NCBI GenBank assembly: GCA_030041045.1
Contig: JASHOQ010000078.1
Coordinates: 26,558-90,557 of the forward strand
Direction: 5' to 3'
DNA from: Acidobacteriaceae bacterium
GTDB taxonomy: Bacteria > Acidobacteriota > Terriglobia > Terriglobales > Acidobacteriaceae
Length of the DNA: 64,000 nt
Of the stretch, positions 23,330-33,519 are shown in pieces (within the stretch, counting starts at the first letter, position 1; every line of letters starts with the position of its first letter). A program made the position numbers and the translations under genes. Under the pieces are notes generated by a model. It had not been told where the DNA came from. It saw nothing but the letters and a program-made list of their open reading frames with translations, and did not search any database.

Positions 23330-25452
23330 CGGCCGTTTGAGTTTTGCGGTTCAAACTCCTCATTCAGCCAGCGCGTGAAGGCGGCAAATTCCTCGTCACG
23401 GCCGAGGAAGTCGCGCACCATTTCGCGTCCCGGTTTCGAGCCGCCCTGCTCGAGCACGGTCTTGCGGTAGCGCGCGCCGGCCTCGCAACCGAGCAGGTTG
23501 CCGGGATCGAACTGACCGAAGAAATCCAGAGCGATCACCTTGTCGAAGGCGTAGGTGTAGTAATTCGACGAATAGCCCGTAAGATGGCCGAAGCTCGCAT
23601 ACATGTGGTTGCCTTCGATCCAGGTCCACGGCTGCAGCGATTGGTAGAGACTCTTGGTGATCGCATCGAGGTCAATACCGGCAGGTTCCCGGTCGTGCAA
23701 GTCGAGCGAGAGCATGGTGTAGTAAAGCTGGGCGCGCATCCAGTCGGCGCGGCCGAACGCGCTCGCGCGCTTGAGGTCCTGGATGAGTTTTGCGGAAAGG
23801 GCCGCGCCGGTCTCGTAGTGCCGGGCAAAGGACACCAGCAGCTCTTCATCGCGAAAGAACTCCTCGAGCATCTGCGAGGGAACTTCAATGAAGTCGCCCT
23901 CGGTGGCAAATCCTGAAAGCCCCACCCACTCGGTGTGGCCGCCGAGAATGGCGTGCATGAGATGGCCGAACTCGTGGAAGAACGTAACCACATCAGAGTA
24001 TTGCAACAGGCCGGGATCGCGGGGCACGGGCTTTTTGTATTCGCGCTCCTGTTGTGCGGCTCGGGCTTCGAGCTCGTGCTGTTGCTGGGGAATGTGCTCC
24101 GGCTCTCCGGAGAGCGCATCGAGCGGCTGCGGCGCAAGCAGGGCCGGCTCGTCGTCGCCGCCGGGGAAATTGCAGATTAACGCCGCTTCAGGCAAGACGC
24201 GCCCGCGCACACCTGTAACCACGGGCGCCGCGGAAAACCACTTGTCCTTGCCCTCGCGCGGATGCATGTCGAGATAAAACCGACCGAGATGCCGGTCACC
24301 GTCGAAGACGTCGAAGACTGTGACCGAGCGATGCCACGCGGACGCGGGCGAGGGGCGGAACTCAACCTGGAAGAGACGCGCCGCCGTCTGCAGCACGCCG
24401 GCTTCGACGCACGCGTAAGGAAAATAAGGGCGCACGGATTGCGAGTCGAAGTCGAAGGCCGAGCGGCGAAACTGCTCGTACCAATAACTGCGGCTGGCAA
24501 TGTCGATGGCCTCCAGGCCGGGCTGGCGCTCGCGCGCAAAATCGAGCACCAGTTTGTGCTCGTTGCGCGCGCCGTCGCGGCTGGCTTCGTCGAGTTTGGC
24601 CAGAAACTCACGCGCATTTTTCGCCGAACCCATCATCTGGTCAGCGGTAGCCAGATCGGCCCAGTTCGCAAACCCGAGCACGCTCGAAATTTCCTGGCGC
24701 GTGGCCAGCAGGTCAAGGAGAATCTTGCGGTTCACCGGATAGGCGCGCGTGTTGTAGGCGAGAAACATGCGCTCGCGCAGCGCCGCACTGGAAGCGAAGG
24801 TCATCACCGGCTGCATGTCCGGCGGGTCAGTGGAGAGAACCACGTTGCCGTCTTCGTTGAAGGGGTGGCGAGCAAGATAATCGGCGGGAAGTCCGTCGAG
24901 CTCGTCTCCCGAGGCTGCGATGGTCTTCGCGCCCTCCTGAATGTTGCGGCTGAATTCGAGCGAGAGCCGCGTGGCTTTTTCGTGCAGCGCCTGGAGACGG
25001 AGGCGGGTTTCGCGGTCCTTGTCCACGCCGGCCAGGCGATAACTGAGCAGCGTACGCTCGATATAGTGCCTGGTCGCCGCGGTCGCGCCTTCCAGGTTGA
25101 TGGCACTCAGGGCTTCGTATACTTCGCGATTGAGACTCAGCGCACTGGCGGCAACCGATACGCGCTGGGCCTCAGTTTGGGCCTGGTCGCGCACCGCCTT
25201 ATCTGCGGCGACCGAATTGAGAATCCCGGCCTGGGCGCCGGCCAGGCTCAACTGCTCAATGGCCGCGTCGTACTCGCGCAGCGAATTCGCAGGCGTCCGC
25301 TCGCCTTCCACGGCGAGCAAACGGGCGATGGCGGCTTCGTGCTCAGCCAGGCGCGCACTCACCCAGGCCGAGAGCGCGTCGGCTGAAGCCGCGCCGCCTC
25401 CGTCCCAAACGTGGAGGCGAGCGTTGGCGGCGGAGGGCGACTCGATAGGCAT
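23305..25452 (-). CDS. M3 family metallopeptidase (oligopeptidase A/Dcp type)
   Basis: 715-aa zinc peptidase. The signature TFFHEFGHLMHAIL holds HExxH with the family's extended motif, and ILGGHTEWVGLSGFATEGDFIEVPSQMLEEF supplies the third ligand region. The long helical N-terminal part (about 1-350) is typical of M3 oligopeptidases, which degrade short peptides in the cytoplasm or periplasm. No signal peptide is seen with the start at 25452 (MPIESPSAAN), which has GGAGGA upstream. The last residues are encoded by the octamer repeat at the stop, so the natural C-terminus may have been altered by repeat insertion. Confidence 0.93.
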   Translation of the reverse strand: MPIESPSAANARLHVWDGGGAASADALSAWVSARLAEHEAAIARLLAVEGERTPANSLREYDAAIEQLSLAGAQAGILNSVAADKAVRDQAQTEAQRVSVAASALSLNREVYEALSAINLEGATAATRHYIERTLLSYRLAGVDKDRETRLRLQALHEKATRLSLEFSRNIQEGAKTIAASGDELDGLPADYLARHPFNEDGNVVLSTDPPDMQPVMTFASSAALRERMFLAYNTRAYPVNRKILLDLLATRQEISSVLGFANWADLATADQMMGSAKNAREFLAKLDEASRDGARNEHKLVLDFARERQPGLEAIDIASRSYWYEQFRRSAFDFDSQSVRPYFPYACVEAGVLQTAARLFQVEFRPSPASAWHRSVTVFDVFDGDRHLGRFYLDMHPREGKDKWFSAAPVVTGVRGRVLPEAALICNFPGGDDEPALLAPQPLDALSGEPEHIPQQQHELEARAAQQEREYKKPVPRDPGLLQYSDVVTFFHEFGHLMHAILGGHTEWVGLSGFATEGDFIEVPSQMLEEFFRDEELLVSFARHYETGAALSAKLIQDLKRASAFGRADWMRAQLYYTMLSLDLHDREPAGIDLDAITKSLYQSLQPWTWIEGNHMYASFGHLTGYSSNYYTYAFDKVIALDFFGQFDPGNLLGCEAGARYRKTVLEQGGSKPGREMVRDFLGRDEEFAAFTRWLNEEFEPQNSNGRPADLLTR

Positions 25453-25575
25453 GTAAGAAGAATCCTCCAACCTTCTAGGTTGCCACACCGGGGGGCTCCG
25501 GTGCTCGATCGCTCCAGTCCGGATGGTTTGCGGGGCGACCCGGATTCGACGGCAAACAGACCCGATTCCGGGTGC

Positions 25576-26742
25576 CTATTGGTCTTGATCCTGAATGCGA
25601 AAGATTCCGGTAACGACGGCGCTGTCTTTCTTGCCCTGCGCTGAGGCATAGGCTTTCACCGTGAGCTCGGTTCCCTTCACCATGATGGGCGCCGTGTAGA
25701 CTGGCGAACGGTCGAGCGGCTGCGAATTATCCACGGTGAAGTGCATGGTGGCGCCGGGCGTGGCGCAGCGCAAAGTCACGGCGGTGTCGCCCAGGAATAC
25801 GCCGGGACGGGGCGAGAATGCCGGCTCGGCGGTTACCTCCAATGCAGAGGACGATGCGCCGGCAAGCGCCACCGCGACCGGTGCGGCGGCACGCTGCGGC
25901 CGGATGTTGAGCACGAGCGATTCGAGATAAGCCCACTGAAATTCATGAATGGGCCAGCCCTGATAATCGATATTCCAATCGCCCAAAAGCGCAGAGGCGC
26001 GCTGAAACGGCCCGGCGATGCTCACCGAGTCCGCGGCGCGGATCGCGGCAACGAAAAGATCGATGCGGGGAACGTTGCGGTCGTCGGTGATGCGCAAATC
26101 GTAGAGTCCGGCGCCAGGCAGCGCGAGCATAAGGGAGCGCCCGCCTTTTTCGAGCGCGCGATGGAACTCCGCCGGAACGATGCGATCGACGGGCAGCAGA
26201 TCGTACGTGTAGCGGCCATTCGGCAAGTCCGCGGCGAGCCCGGCGACCTGGACGCGGCTACCGGCGCCGATGACGGCGACCACCTCATCGCGAGGCAGGG
26301 GGCGCACCTCTCCGCGTGCGGCGGGCGAATAATTGTCATGCGCACACGCGGCACGAATGCGCGCCAGCATTTCCACGGCAAAGGGATCGGGCCTGCGGTA
26401 GAGCGGGGGCACGCGGAAGCCGTGTGCGCAATCGGCCGGGGCGAAGCATTCGTAAAAAATGCGCTGCCCATCAGGAAGAAAAATGTGGATGGCGTGACTG
26501 CCTGCCTCATCGCCCGGCTGCAGAAGAGCCGCAGGCGGAATCGCATCGCCACTGAGAAGAGACGCATTGCTTCCGGCGACATGCCACTGCCCGCGCACCT
26601 CCCAGGCAATGCCAAGCGGCGCCTGCGCGGCCTGTTGCGCCAGCGTAGTACCGGACACGGGCAGAAGCGCGATTAACGGAAGAGAGCCCAGGACTATGCG
26701 CGGGAGCAGCGCAGAGCCGCGCGCGCGACGGGGAGCGATCAT
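25576..26742 (-). CDS. exported protein with C-terminal chitobiase-type domain, unknown function
   Basis: About 388 aa. A basic N-terminus and hydrophobic stretch (LPRIVLGSLPLIALLPVSGT) form a signal peptide. The central 230 residues match no family I recognise; they contain three cysteines (YECFAPADCAHGF and RAACAHDN). The final 75 residues (ATPGATMHFTVDNSQPLDRS, then MVKGTELTVKAYA) are a CHB_HEX_C-type beta domain, also found in two other proteins here. Starts at 26754, 26766 and a GTG at 26775 are possible. It is divergent from the propeller/lectin gene. Confidence 0.75.
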   Translation of the reverse strand: MIAPRRARGSALLPRIVLGSLPLIALLPVSGTTLAQQAAQAPLGIAWEVRGQWHVAGSNASLLSGDAIPPAALLQPGDEAGSHAIHIFLPDGQRIFYECFAPADCAHGFRVPPLYRRPDPFAVEMLARIRAACAHDNYSPAARGEVRPLPRDEVVAVIGAGSRVQVAGLAADLPNGRYTYDLLPVDRIVPAEFHRALEKGGRSLMLALPGAGLYDLRITDDRNVPRIDLFVAAIRAADSVSIAGPFQRASALLGDWNIDYQGWPIHEFQWAYLESLVLNIRPQRAAAPVAVALAGASSSALEVTAEPAFSPRPGVFLGDTAVTLRCATPGATMHFTVDNSQPLDRSPVYTAPIMVKGTELTVKAYASAQGKKDSAVVTGIFRIQDQDQ

Positions 26743-27104
26743 GTTGCCCGGCATGTTCGCATGCATTGCCAACACTTTGATGCGTCATATGGCGAAAACG
26801 GATTACCCGGGATTGAAGCAACCGCAGCCAGCCCGGAGGTCATCCAAATAGTCGCTTCCGAAGCTGTGCGGAGCGTTCGCAATCGAAAGATTCCTATTGT
26901 TACATCGTTGTTGCGCTCGTAAACGACCAGGGTCCTTTTGCCGAAGGGAGTTTGCCGTACTGGCGTGTCCGTGTGTTCCCGGAAAGAACCCTTGAGTTCT
27001 TTCGTGAGGGTGGGTGCGCACTTCGATGCGTGTGTTCGTGCCAGGCGGCTCCGACTTCTTCAAGCGCGGGCCTCAAATCCCTAACTTGGCGAAGGTAGAA
27101 GCGC
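26743..27104. other. divergent intergenic region (about 360 bases)
   Basis: Between the unknown exported protein and the propeller/lectin gene. I see no convincing promoter, hairpin or small gene here; GAAGGTAG just before 27105 may serve as the ribosome-binding site. Confidence 0.4.
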
Positions 27105-30100
27105 ATGTTTACACATTTCCCGTTCCCCCAGGGTGCAAGTTTTGATTTGAATTCCGCCAGGACCAAAACACTGAGAAAACTCGCCACGCTTTGCCCGTTG
27201 GCACTGTGCGCACTCTGCATGACCAGACCGAGCCTGCCGGCGCAGACGCCAACACCCGTGCCGGTTCTCACCTGGCGTTACGATCTGACGCACGCCGGGC
27301 AAAACACCGATGAGACCGCACTGACGCCGCAGAACGTGAATGTAAATTCATTCGGCAAACTGTTCGCGATGCCCGTGGACAGCACGGTATACGCGCAGCC
27401 GCTCTATGTGCCCAACATCACCATGAGCGACGGAAATGTGCACAACGTGCTTTTTGTCTGCACGGAGAACGATTCGATCTACGCTTTCGACGCCGATTCG
27501 AATGGCGGCGCGGATGCAAATCCGATCTGGCAGGTCAGCCTGCTCACGTCAGCGCATGGAGCGAGTGCGGGCGCGACCGCCGTGCCATGGAGCGACACCG
27601 ATTCGCCGGATGTGGCTCCGACCGTCGGTATCACGGGCACGCCCACGATCAATCCCGCCGCCAACATCATGTACGTGGTGGCTGCGACCAAGGAGAATGG
27701 CACGTATTACTCGCGTCTCCATGCCATCAACATCGTCACCGGCGCGGAGGAGCCGGGCAGCCCCGTGGTGGTGACGGCGACGGTTGCCGGAACCGGCAAC
27801 GGCAGCTCCGGCGGGCAGTTGACGTTCAGCCCGCTCTGGGAGAACCAGCGTACCGCGCTCGACTACTACAACGGATATGTCTACTTCGGTTACGCGGCGC
27901 ACGGCGACAACGGCCCCTGGCATGGTTGGGTGTTCGCCTACAACGCCACCACGCTTGCACAAAGCGCGGTCCTGTGTCTTTCCCCAAATGGAGACGGCGC
28001 CGGCGTGTGGGCCGCGGGAGCGGGCATGCCCATTGACGACGACGCAACCGGCGGGCGCATGTTTCTGGTCACGGGAAATGGAACCAACACCACGTATCCG
28101 CCGTTCAACGCCAGCAGCGAGCTGGGCGAGAGTGTTGTCGACATCAGCCTTGCCAACGGCGGGCTTACGCCCACAGATGCTTTTACCCCCTTCAACTACG
28201 AGACTTTGAACAGCCACGACTGGGATCTAGGCTCGGGCGGGATTCTCATGGTGCCCGACCAGCAGGGAGCCTATCCGCACATCCTGGTGGAAGGGGGAAA
28301 AGAGGGACGCATCACGGTTCTCAACCGCGACAATCTCGGGGGCAATAACGGAAGCGCGTCGTCCGATGCCACTGCGCTCCAGGAGATTACAGGCATCACG
28401 CCGGAGGGCGAGGGATTCTGGAATACCGCGGCTTACTGGAACGGCAATGTCTATCTCTGGCCGGAGTTCGGCTCACCGATGCTGTTCCTGATGAACAGCG
28501 GTGTGATGAGCACCACGGCATCGAGCACGGATACGACGATCACGTCCAACTTTCCCAGCCCGTCGTTCTCCATCTCTTCCAACGGCACCGCGGACGGCGT
28601 CGCCTGGGCAGTGCGCTCAGACCAATTCAACACCGATGGGCCCGCCGTGCTTTACGCGTGGGATGCCAATGAGCTCACCAGCACCATTTACGAAAGCGAC
28701 ACCAATTCCACGCGCGATGCAGCCGGACCGGCAAACAAGTTTTCCATCCCCATTGTGACCAACGGCAAGGTGTACGTGGCGGCGAATGGGGAAGTGGACG
28801 TGTACGGCCTGCTCAACGGTGAGCCGAGCGCGGCTGCACCCACCATTACTCCGAATGGCGGCACGTTCGCCTCGACAGCCACGGTGACGCTTGCCACAAC
28901 GACGGCGGATGCAAACATCTACTACACGCTGAACGGAACCGCGCCCACGCCCGCATCGACGCAGTACACAGGACCGATCACCGTGACCACGGATACGACT
29001 TTGGAAGCGATAGCCAGCGCGGCCGGCTACCTCCAGAGCGGAGTAAACACGGCGACGTTCACCTTCTCCGACCAAACGCCGCTCCTGACTTTCTCGCCGG
29101 CCGCGGGAACTTACCTGAATGCGCAGTCGGTGACGATCACCGATGCCGATGCTAACGCGAAGATTTACTACACCACCAACGGCACTACGCCGTCGGCCTC
29201 GTCGACCCCGTATACGGGCGCGATCGCCGTCGCGGCCTCGATGACGATAGAAGCCATCGCCATCGACCCCAGCCTCGAAAACAGCGACGTGGGAACGGCG
29301 GCATACGTGATTCAGAACGGAGGCACTTCAATCAACTTCAGCACGGGCTTTTCTTCAACCGCCGGGCTCACCTTGAATGGCAGCGCCGTGGCCGATGACG
29401 ACACCCGTCTGCAGTTGACCGACGGCCAATTGTGGCAGGCTGGCAGCGTCTTCTGGGACGCGCCCATCAATATCACGACGTTCACCACCAATTTCGAGTT
29501 CCAGCTCTCGAACGCGGAAGGCAACGGCATTACGTTCACGATTCAGAATATGGGAGCGAACGCCCTTGGCGGCGACTCGGCCGGACTCGGCTACCAGGGC
29601 ATTCAGCAGAGCGTCGCGGTCAAGTTCAACTTCTACAATTACGAGAACGAAGGGAGCGACTCGACCGGCTTCTACACAGATGGAGAACCGCCGGTGAGCC
29701 CGACTATCGACATCAGCCCCAGCGGGATCGAGCTGGGCAGCGGCGATGGCATTCAGGCGCAGCTCACGTACGATGGCACCACGCTGACCCTGAACTTGAG
29801 CGATCCTGTAACCGGCGACACCTTTACCACCTCGCAGGCAATCAACATTCCGCAGATCGTGGGCGGCAATATGGCGTATGTCGGATTTACGGGAGGAACG
29901 GGCGGACTTACAGCAAGCCAGAAGATCCTCACCTGGACGTACACAACGTCCGCGCTGACGGGCACGACAGGACCGACAACCTTCGCACTGAGCGCCTCGC
30001 CTGCGGCGTCCATTCCGCAGGGCGGCTCGGCGACTTCAACCATTACCATCACACCGAGCGGCGGCTTCACGGGCACGGTAGCGCTTGCTTGCGCGGTAAC

Positions 30101-30500
30101 CTCCGCCCCTGCGGGAGCCGTGGATTTGCCCACCTGCTCCGTGACCCAGCCCGCGGCCATCGCCTCGGGCGCGGTCACCGCCACGCTCACGGTGAACAGC
30201 ACTGCGCCCGCCAACACGGCATCGAACACCGCGGTTCCCCAATTATTTGTGGCTGGCGGGGGCGCCAGCCTTGCTACCCTGCTCTTTTTCTGTCTGCCCA
30301 TTCGGCGGCGCAGGTGGAGAACGTTCTTCAGCCTGATCGTGTTCGCGATTCTCACGGCCGCAGCCAGCGGGTGCGTCAGCTCCGATGGAATCGGCGCTCA
30401 AAGCAGTTCCGGAACAACTGCGGGCGCCTATACCATCACGGTGAGCGGAATCAGCGGATCGACGATGGTGAGTACCTCGGTGGCGATCACGGTGCAATAA
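27105..30500 (+). CDS. exported multidomain protein: beta-propeller, two chitobiase-C modules, L-type lectin-like domain, Ig, C-terminal anchor
   Basis: 1131 aa. Signal region about 1-47. Residues about 50-570 form a PQQ-type beta-propeller (YVPNITMSDGNVHNVLFVCT, HDWDLGSGGILMVPDQQGAY, GGKEGRITVLNRDNLGG). Two CHB_HEX_C-like modules follow at about 580-740 (ANIYYTLNGTAPTPASTQYT; AKIYYTTNGTTPSASSTPYT). Residues about 745-960 resemble a legume-type lectin: FWDAPINITTFTTNFEFQLS, then GNGITFTIQNMGANALGG. Next is one Ig-like module, then the helix-RRRR-helix-SGC-linker-strand cassette shared with three other proteins. It is likely a surface glycan-binding protein. No catalytic residues could be assigned. 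Confidence 0.85.
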   Translation: MFTHFPFPQGASFDLNSARTKTLRKLATLCPLALCALCMTRPSLPAQTPTPVPVLTWRYDLTHAGQNTDETALTPQNVNVNSFGKLFAMPVDSTVYAQPLYVPNITMSDGNVHNVLFVCTENDSIYAFDADSNGGADANPIWQVSLLTSAHGASAGATAVPWSDTDSPDVAPTVGITGTPTINPAANIMYVVAATKENGTYYSRLHAINIVTGAEEPGSPVVVTATVAGTGNGSSGGQLTFSPLWENQRTALDYYNGYVYFGYAAHGDNGPWHGWVFAYNATTLAQSAVLCLSPNGDGAGVWAAGAGMPIDDDATGGRMFLVTGNGTNTTYPPFNASSELGESVVDISLANGGLTPTDAFTPFNYETLNSHDWDLGSGGILMVPDQQGAYPHILVEGGKEGRITVLNRDNLGGNNGSASSDATALQEITGITPEGEGFWNTAAYWNGNVYLWPEFGSPMLFLMNSGVMSTTASSTDTTITSNFPSPSFSISSNGTADGVAWAVRSDQFNTDGPAVLYAWDANELTSTIYESDTNSTRDAAGPANKFSIPIVTNGKVYVAANGEVDVYGLLNGEPSAAAPTITPNGGTFASTATVTLATTTADANIYYTLNGTAPTPASTQYTGPITVTTDTTLEAIASAAGYLQSGVNTATFTFSDQTPLLTFSPAAGTYLNAQSVTITDADANAKIYYTTNGTTPSASSTPYTGAIAVAASMTIEAIAIDPSLENSDVGTAAYVIQNGGTSINFSTGFSSTAGLTLNGSAVADDDTRLQLTDGQLWQAGSVFWDAPINITTFTTNFEFQLSNAEGNGITFTIQNMGANALGGDSAGLGYQGIQQSVAVKFNFYNYENEGSDSTGFYTDGEPPVSPTIDISPSGIELGSGDGIQAQLTYDGTTLTLNLSDPVTGDTFTTSQAINIPQIVGGNMAYVGFTGGTGGLTASQKILTWTYTTSALTGTTGPTTFALSASPAASIPQGGSATSTITITPSGGFTGTVALACAVTSAPAGAVDLPTCSVTQPAAIASGAVTATLTVNSTAPANTASNTAVPQLFVAGGGASLATLLFFCLPIRRRRWRTFFSLIVFAILTAAASGCVSSDGIGAQSSSGTTAGAYTITVSGISGSTMVSTSVAITVQ

Positions 30501-30535
30501 GACCGACCACAAGCGAACGATACGCAACCCAACAG

Positions 30536-30590
30536 ACCCTGCCGGCTGCTGCCTCGTAAAAGCGAGCGGTGGCCGGCAGGGTTTTTCTTT
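30536..30590 (+). terminator. terminator after the propeller/lectin gene
   Basis: ACCCTGCCGGC (30536-30546) pairs perfectly with GCCGGCAGGGT (30572-30582) around a 25-nt loop and is followed by TTTTCTTT. Confidence 0.85.
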
Positions 30591-31482
30591 GTTGCGCTTT
30601 CATTCGATCCCGATATTCGGTTGAGCCCCCGGCCCGACGATTGGCAAAGCGAAGACCGGCAAACCTGTTTCGGAAGGCCACGCCTGCAGGCGGCTCGCAG
30701 TAAAAATGGGAGCGGCGCGTGAGTGGGTGTCTTCCGTTTGACCTTCATCAGTCGCTATCGCCGGACAAATGCGCGTGGACCCTTGAAGCAGGAAAGATGG
30801 CGAATGCAAATTACCGCGCCTGACTCCATCGAGGGATGTATCTCCCCTGAAAGTTCTAGTTGACACCCCTAAGTTACCGCCTATACTCGTTACCAAAGAA
30901 CCCTCTATTGACACCGAGCCAGCTTCGATGGGCGTTTGTCTGCCCCGCGGGTGTAGGGTCCTTGCGCAAGATGCCAGTTGTTTGGCGACTCTGGAAGGAC
31001 GCATTCGCGGCTCGGCCTATGATCTCAACCGTAATTCATGGGAGCAAGACCGACCCTGCCCGGAACGATTTCCGGATATCGGGGATTTCTGCCGCGCTTG
31101 CGCACGTGACCGCTTTGCGTGGAGATGAATGTTTCTCCAGAAAAAGCGGCGAGGGAAATTTGCGGGCGTAATCCGGGCGGGATCGTTCCTCTCCGTGGCC
31201 GCATGGCGAAGGCGCAAAGCAAGTAGCCCTAAAGCGCCCGATCACGCTTCCGCATTCTCCTCTTCCAGGTCCTTCCTGCAGCCGGCAGCGCGCAGGGCGC
31301 AGCAGTTTTGCGTCCACTGACTCTCTGGGCAATTTCAATCCGGTCCTGCAAGGCGAATGGCAACGATGCGAGCCGCGCAAGGCAAGATACGAGGTTTGGT
31401 CAACATGCTGTTCCCACCGAAGGCACCGGCTGCAGCCGCAAGAGATACCAGCGCACGCGCTCATCATCTGAGTGCACTCATC
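30591..31482. other. long non-coding region/5' leader
   Basis: A sigma-70-like promoter (30860-30887) lies near 600 bases upstream of the next gene. The stretch in between shows GTCCTT...AAGGAC (30959-31001) and GGGCG...CGCCC (about 31176-31240) pairings and no convincing coding frame. It could be a structured leader or carry a small RNA; no known riboswitch class was recognised. Confidence 0.45.
30860..30887 (+). promoter_or_regulatory. sigma-70-like promoter
   Basis: TTGACA (30860-30865), 16-base spacer, TATACT (30882-30887). The best consensus match seen in the window. Confidence 0.7.
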
Positions 31483-33033
31483 ATGAAAATTCTTTCTTGT
31501 GCCGCCTTGGCGCTTACGGCGTGCACAATGCCGACTTTGTCCGCCATCTCAACGGCATCTGCGGCCACGGCAACATCCGCCATCACCGTGACCACTCCCG
31601 CAAACGGAGCCCAGGTCACATCGCCCTTCACCCTGACTGCCAGCACAACCACGTGCGCCTCCAAGCCCGCGGTCTCCATGGGTTATTCGCTCGATGACGG
31701 GCAGGCGATCATCGAGCCGACTTCTTTCACCGCCTCGGTTACGGCGAGCGAGGGCGCGCACGTTTTGCATGTGAAGTGCTGGGGACAGGATGTCAACTCC
31801 GAGGTCTCGCTGAATATCACGGTGGTTGCGCCTCCGGTGTCGAATATTACGGTAACCACGCCCGAAAACGGGGCTCAGGTGGCTTCGCCCTTCGCGCTTG
31901 TCGCCAGCGTAACCACGTGCGCTTCAGCGCCCGCGGTGTCGATGGGTTACTCGCTCGACGATGGACAGGCGGTCATCGAGCCCACTTCGTTCAGCGTATC
32001 CGTCACGGCGAGCGAAGGCGCGCACGTTTTGCACGTGAAGTGCTGGGGCCAGCAGACCAGCGATCAAGTGCTGCTGAATATCACCGTGACTCCGGCAACG
32101 GCGGCGACGCCGACGTTTTCGCCTGCGCCCGGAACCTATACCAGCAAGCAATCTGTGACCTTGTCCACGACCACTCCGGGATCGACGATCTACTACACCA
32201 CCGACGGCTCCTCGCCCACGACCTCTTCGGCGCAGTATTCCGGGCCCATCGCGGTGAACGGTTCGGAGGTGATCGAAGCCGTCGCGGTCGCGCAAGGATA
32301 TACCAGCAGCGGAATGGCGCGCGGCGATTACGTGATCTCGTTGCCGGCAGCGGGACCGACCATTCCTTCCGATGCAATCAGCGTGACGCAAATCCAGACA
32401 TTCCCCAACTGGCAGATGGACCACGATCCAGGCACGCCGGGAACTGCTGTCGGCTCGATGAGCCTGGTCGGCGATCCCTCGCTGAGCGGCGAAGCGGCTG
32501 AGTTCAACACTGCATTCACCGACTGGGGCGGCGAGCTCTACTCGGTTTCTTACGCGAACGACTCCAATGCGGCGAATTTTGTCTACGACGCCGAAGTGTG
32601 GATCGAGGAGGGCAGTGTTCTGGGCAACCTGGAGATGGACAACAATCAGGTGGTCGCCAACGGAGACACCATTATTTATGCGTTCCAGTGCGCCGGCGAC
32701 TCGAACACCTGGGATTACAGCGAAAATGCGGGAACACCGCAGGCGCCGGTGGTGAAGTGGGTTCAGTCCAATCAGCCCTGCAATCCGGAAAACTGGACGC
32801 CGAACACATGGCACCACGTGCAGATCAGCACTTCGCGCGACGATTCAGGCAACGTGACCTATAACGGCGTGTGGCTCGACGGAGTGGAAGCGCCCATTAA
32901 CGAAACCGTGCCCAGCGCGTTTGCTCTTGGATGGGCTGCGGGAGATTTGATGGCGAACTTCCAGATCGACGGTTCGGGCGCAAGCGGAGCCTCCACGTTG
33001 TATGTGGACAAATTCACCATGGTTCGCTGGTGA
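31483..33033 (+). CDS. secreted Ig-Ig-chitobiase-C-lectin-like protein
   Basis: 516 aa. Signal peptide MKILSCAALALTACTMPTLSAISTASA (shown in part). Two 88-aa Ig-like modules follow (residues 32-119 and 120-207), nearly identical around SMGYSLDDGQ and ASEGAHVLHVKCWGQ, each with two cysteines. A chitobiase-C module (STIYYTTDGSSPTTSSAQYS) is at about 210-285. The C-terminal 220 residues (LYSVSYANDSNAANFVYDAE, TWHHVQISTSRDDSGNVTYN, VWLDGVEAPINE) form a concanavalin/LamG-like sandwich. There is no C-terminal anchor cassette, so it may be released. It is a paralogue of the next gene, which lacks the second Ig and the chitobiase module. Confidence 0.85.
   Translation: MKILSCAALALTACTMPTLSAISTASAATATSAITVTTPANGAQVTSPFTLTASTTTCASKPAVSMGYSLDDGQAIIEPTSFTASVTASEGAHVLHVKCWGQDVNSEVSLNITVVAPPVSNITVTTPENGAQVASPFALVASVTTCASAPAVSMGYSLDDGQAVIEPTSFSVSVTASEGAHVLHVKCWGQQTSDQVLLNITVTPATAATPTFSPAPGTYTSKQSVTLSTTTPGSTIYYTTDGSSPTTSSAQYSGPIAVNGSEVIEAVAVAQGYTSSGMARGDYVISLPAAGPTIPSDAISVTQIQTFPNWQMDHDPGTPGTAVGSMSLVGDPSLSGEAAEFNTAFTDWGGELYSVSYANDSNAANFVYDAEVWIEEGSVLGNLEMDNNQVVANGDTIIYAFQCAGDSNTWDYSENAGTPQAPVVKWVQSNQPCNPENWTPNTWHHVQISTSRDDSGNVTYNGVWLDGVEAPINETVPSAFALGWAAGDLMANFQIDGSGASGASTLYVDKFTMVRW
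31576..32103 (+). repeat. in-gene tandem duplication of a 264-bp Ig module
   Basis: Bases 31576-31839 and 31840-32103 encode consecutive 88-aa modules with long identical stretches, pointing to recent duplication or homogenisation. Confidence 0.8.
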
Positions 33034-33519
33034 ACCGCGAAGCGGGAAGCAATATAAATGCTGAGGTTTTGCTCCTGAATCCGCGTCGCTTTTTACATTT
33101 TGTTGGAGAAGTTTTTGCGCGATGCGCGTAAGAATTACGGGGATGCCCGCGCGCCGCAATTTTTCTTGAAAAATCCGCAAAAAACGATTGCCGCGATCGA
33201 CAAATTGTGTAACCATTCCCTAGAACATTCTTAAAGGTTGCCTGCGATCAATCTTGAGCGTGCGAAGCGAACGCAAAAAGTTTTTCGACCTCATGAAAAC
33301 GCACGAGCGCTCGAGATTTGGATCGGAACTTTGTCCGGCGGTAGGTGGCACGATCATCGGGACCGCCGACGCAGAGATAGAGGTTGCTGAGTAGTGCGAC
33401 GCCGGCGCGTGTGTTCCTGCGCCGCTCAGAACAGCCCATCAAGAACCGAGAACGGGTTCGGCTCCCGCACGAGAGCGACGGGGGAGACTGCGCCAGAAAT
33501 CCGTCTTCAAAGGAATCCG
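33034..33519. other. 486-base intergenic region with one clear hairpin
   Basis: AT-richer than its surroundings at 33050-33230. A 7-bp hairpin CGGCGGT (33336-33342) / ACCGCCG (33362-33368) lies about 150 bases before the next start. No gene was supported. Confidence 0.4.

Noticed and set aside
31195..31245. Possible riboswitch core (GGCGCAAAGC) in the leader of the Ig-lectin gene
   Set aside because: Only a few bases resemble known motifs and no full fold could be assembled.
31357..31482. Upstream extension of the Ig-lectin protein to 31357
   Set aside because: It adds about 42 residues ahead of a good signal peptide. The internal ATG at 31483 fits export better.
33290..33370. Possible cyclic-di-GMP-I riboswitch (ACGCAAAAAG and CGGTAGGTGGC segments)
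   Set aside because: The order and spacing of the segments, and the tetraloop/receptor features, do not fit the class. Only the simple hairpin is kept.
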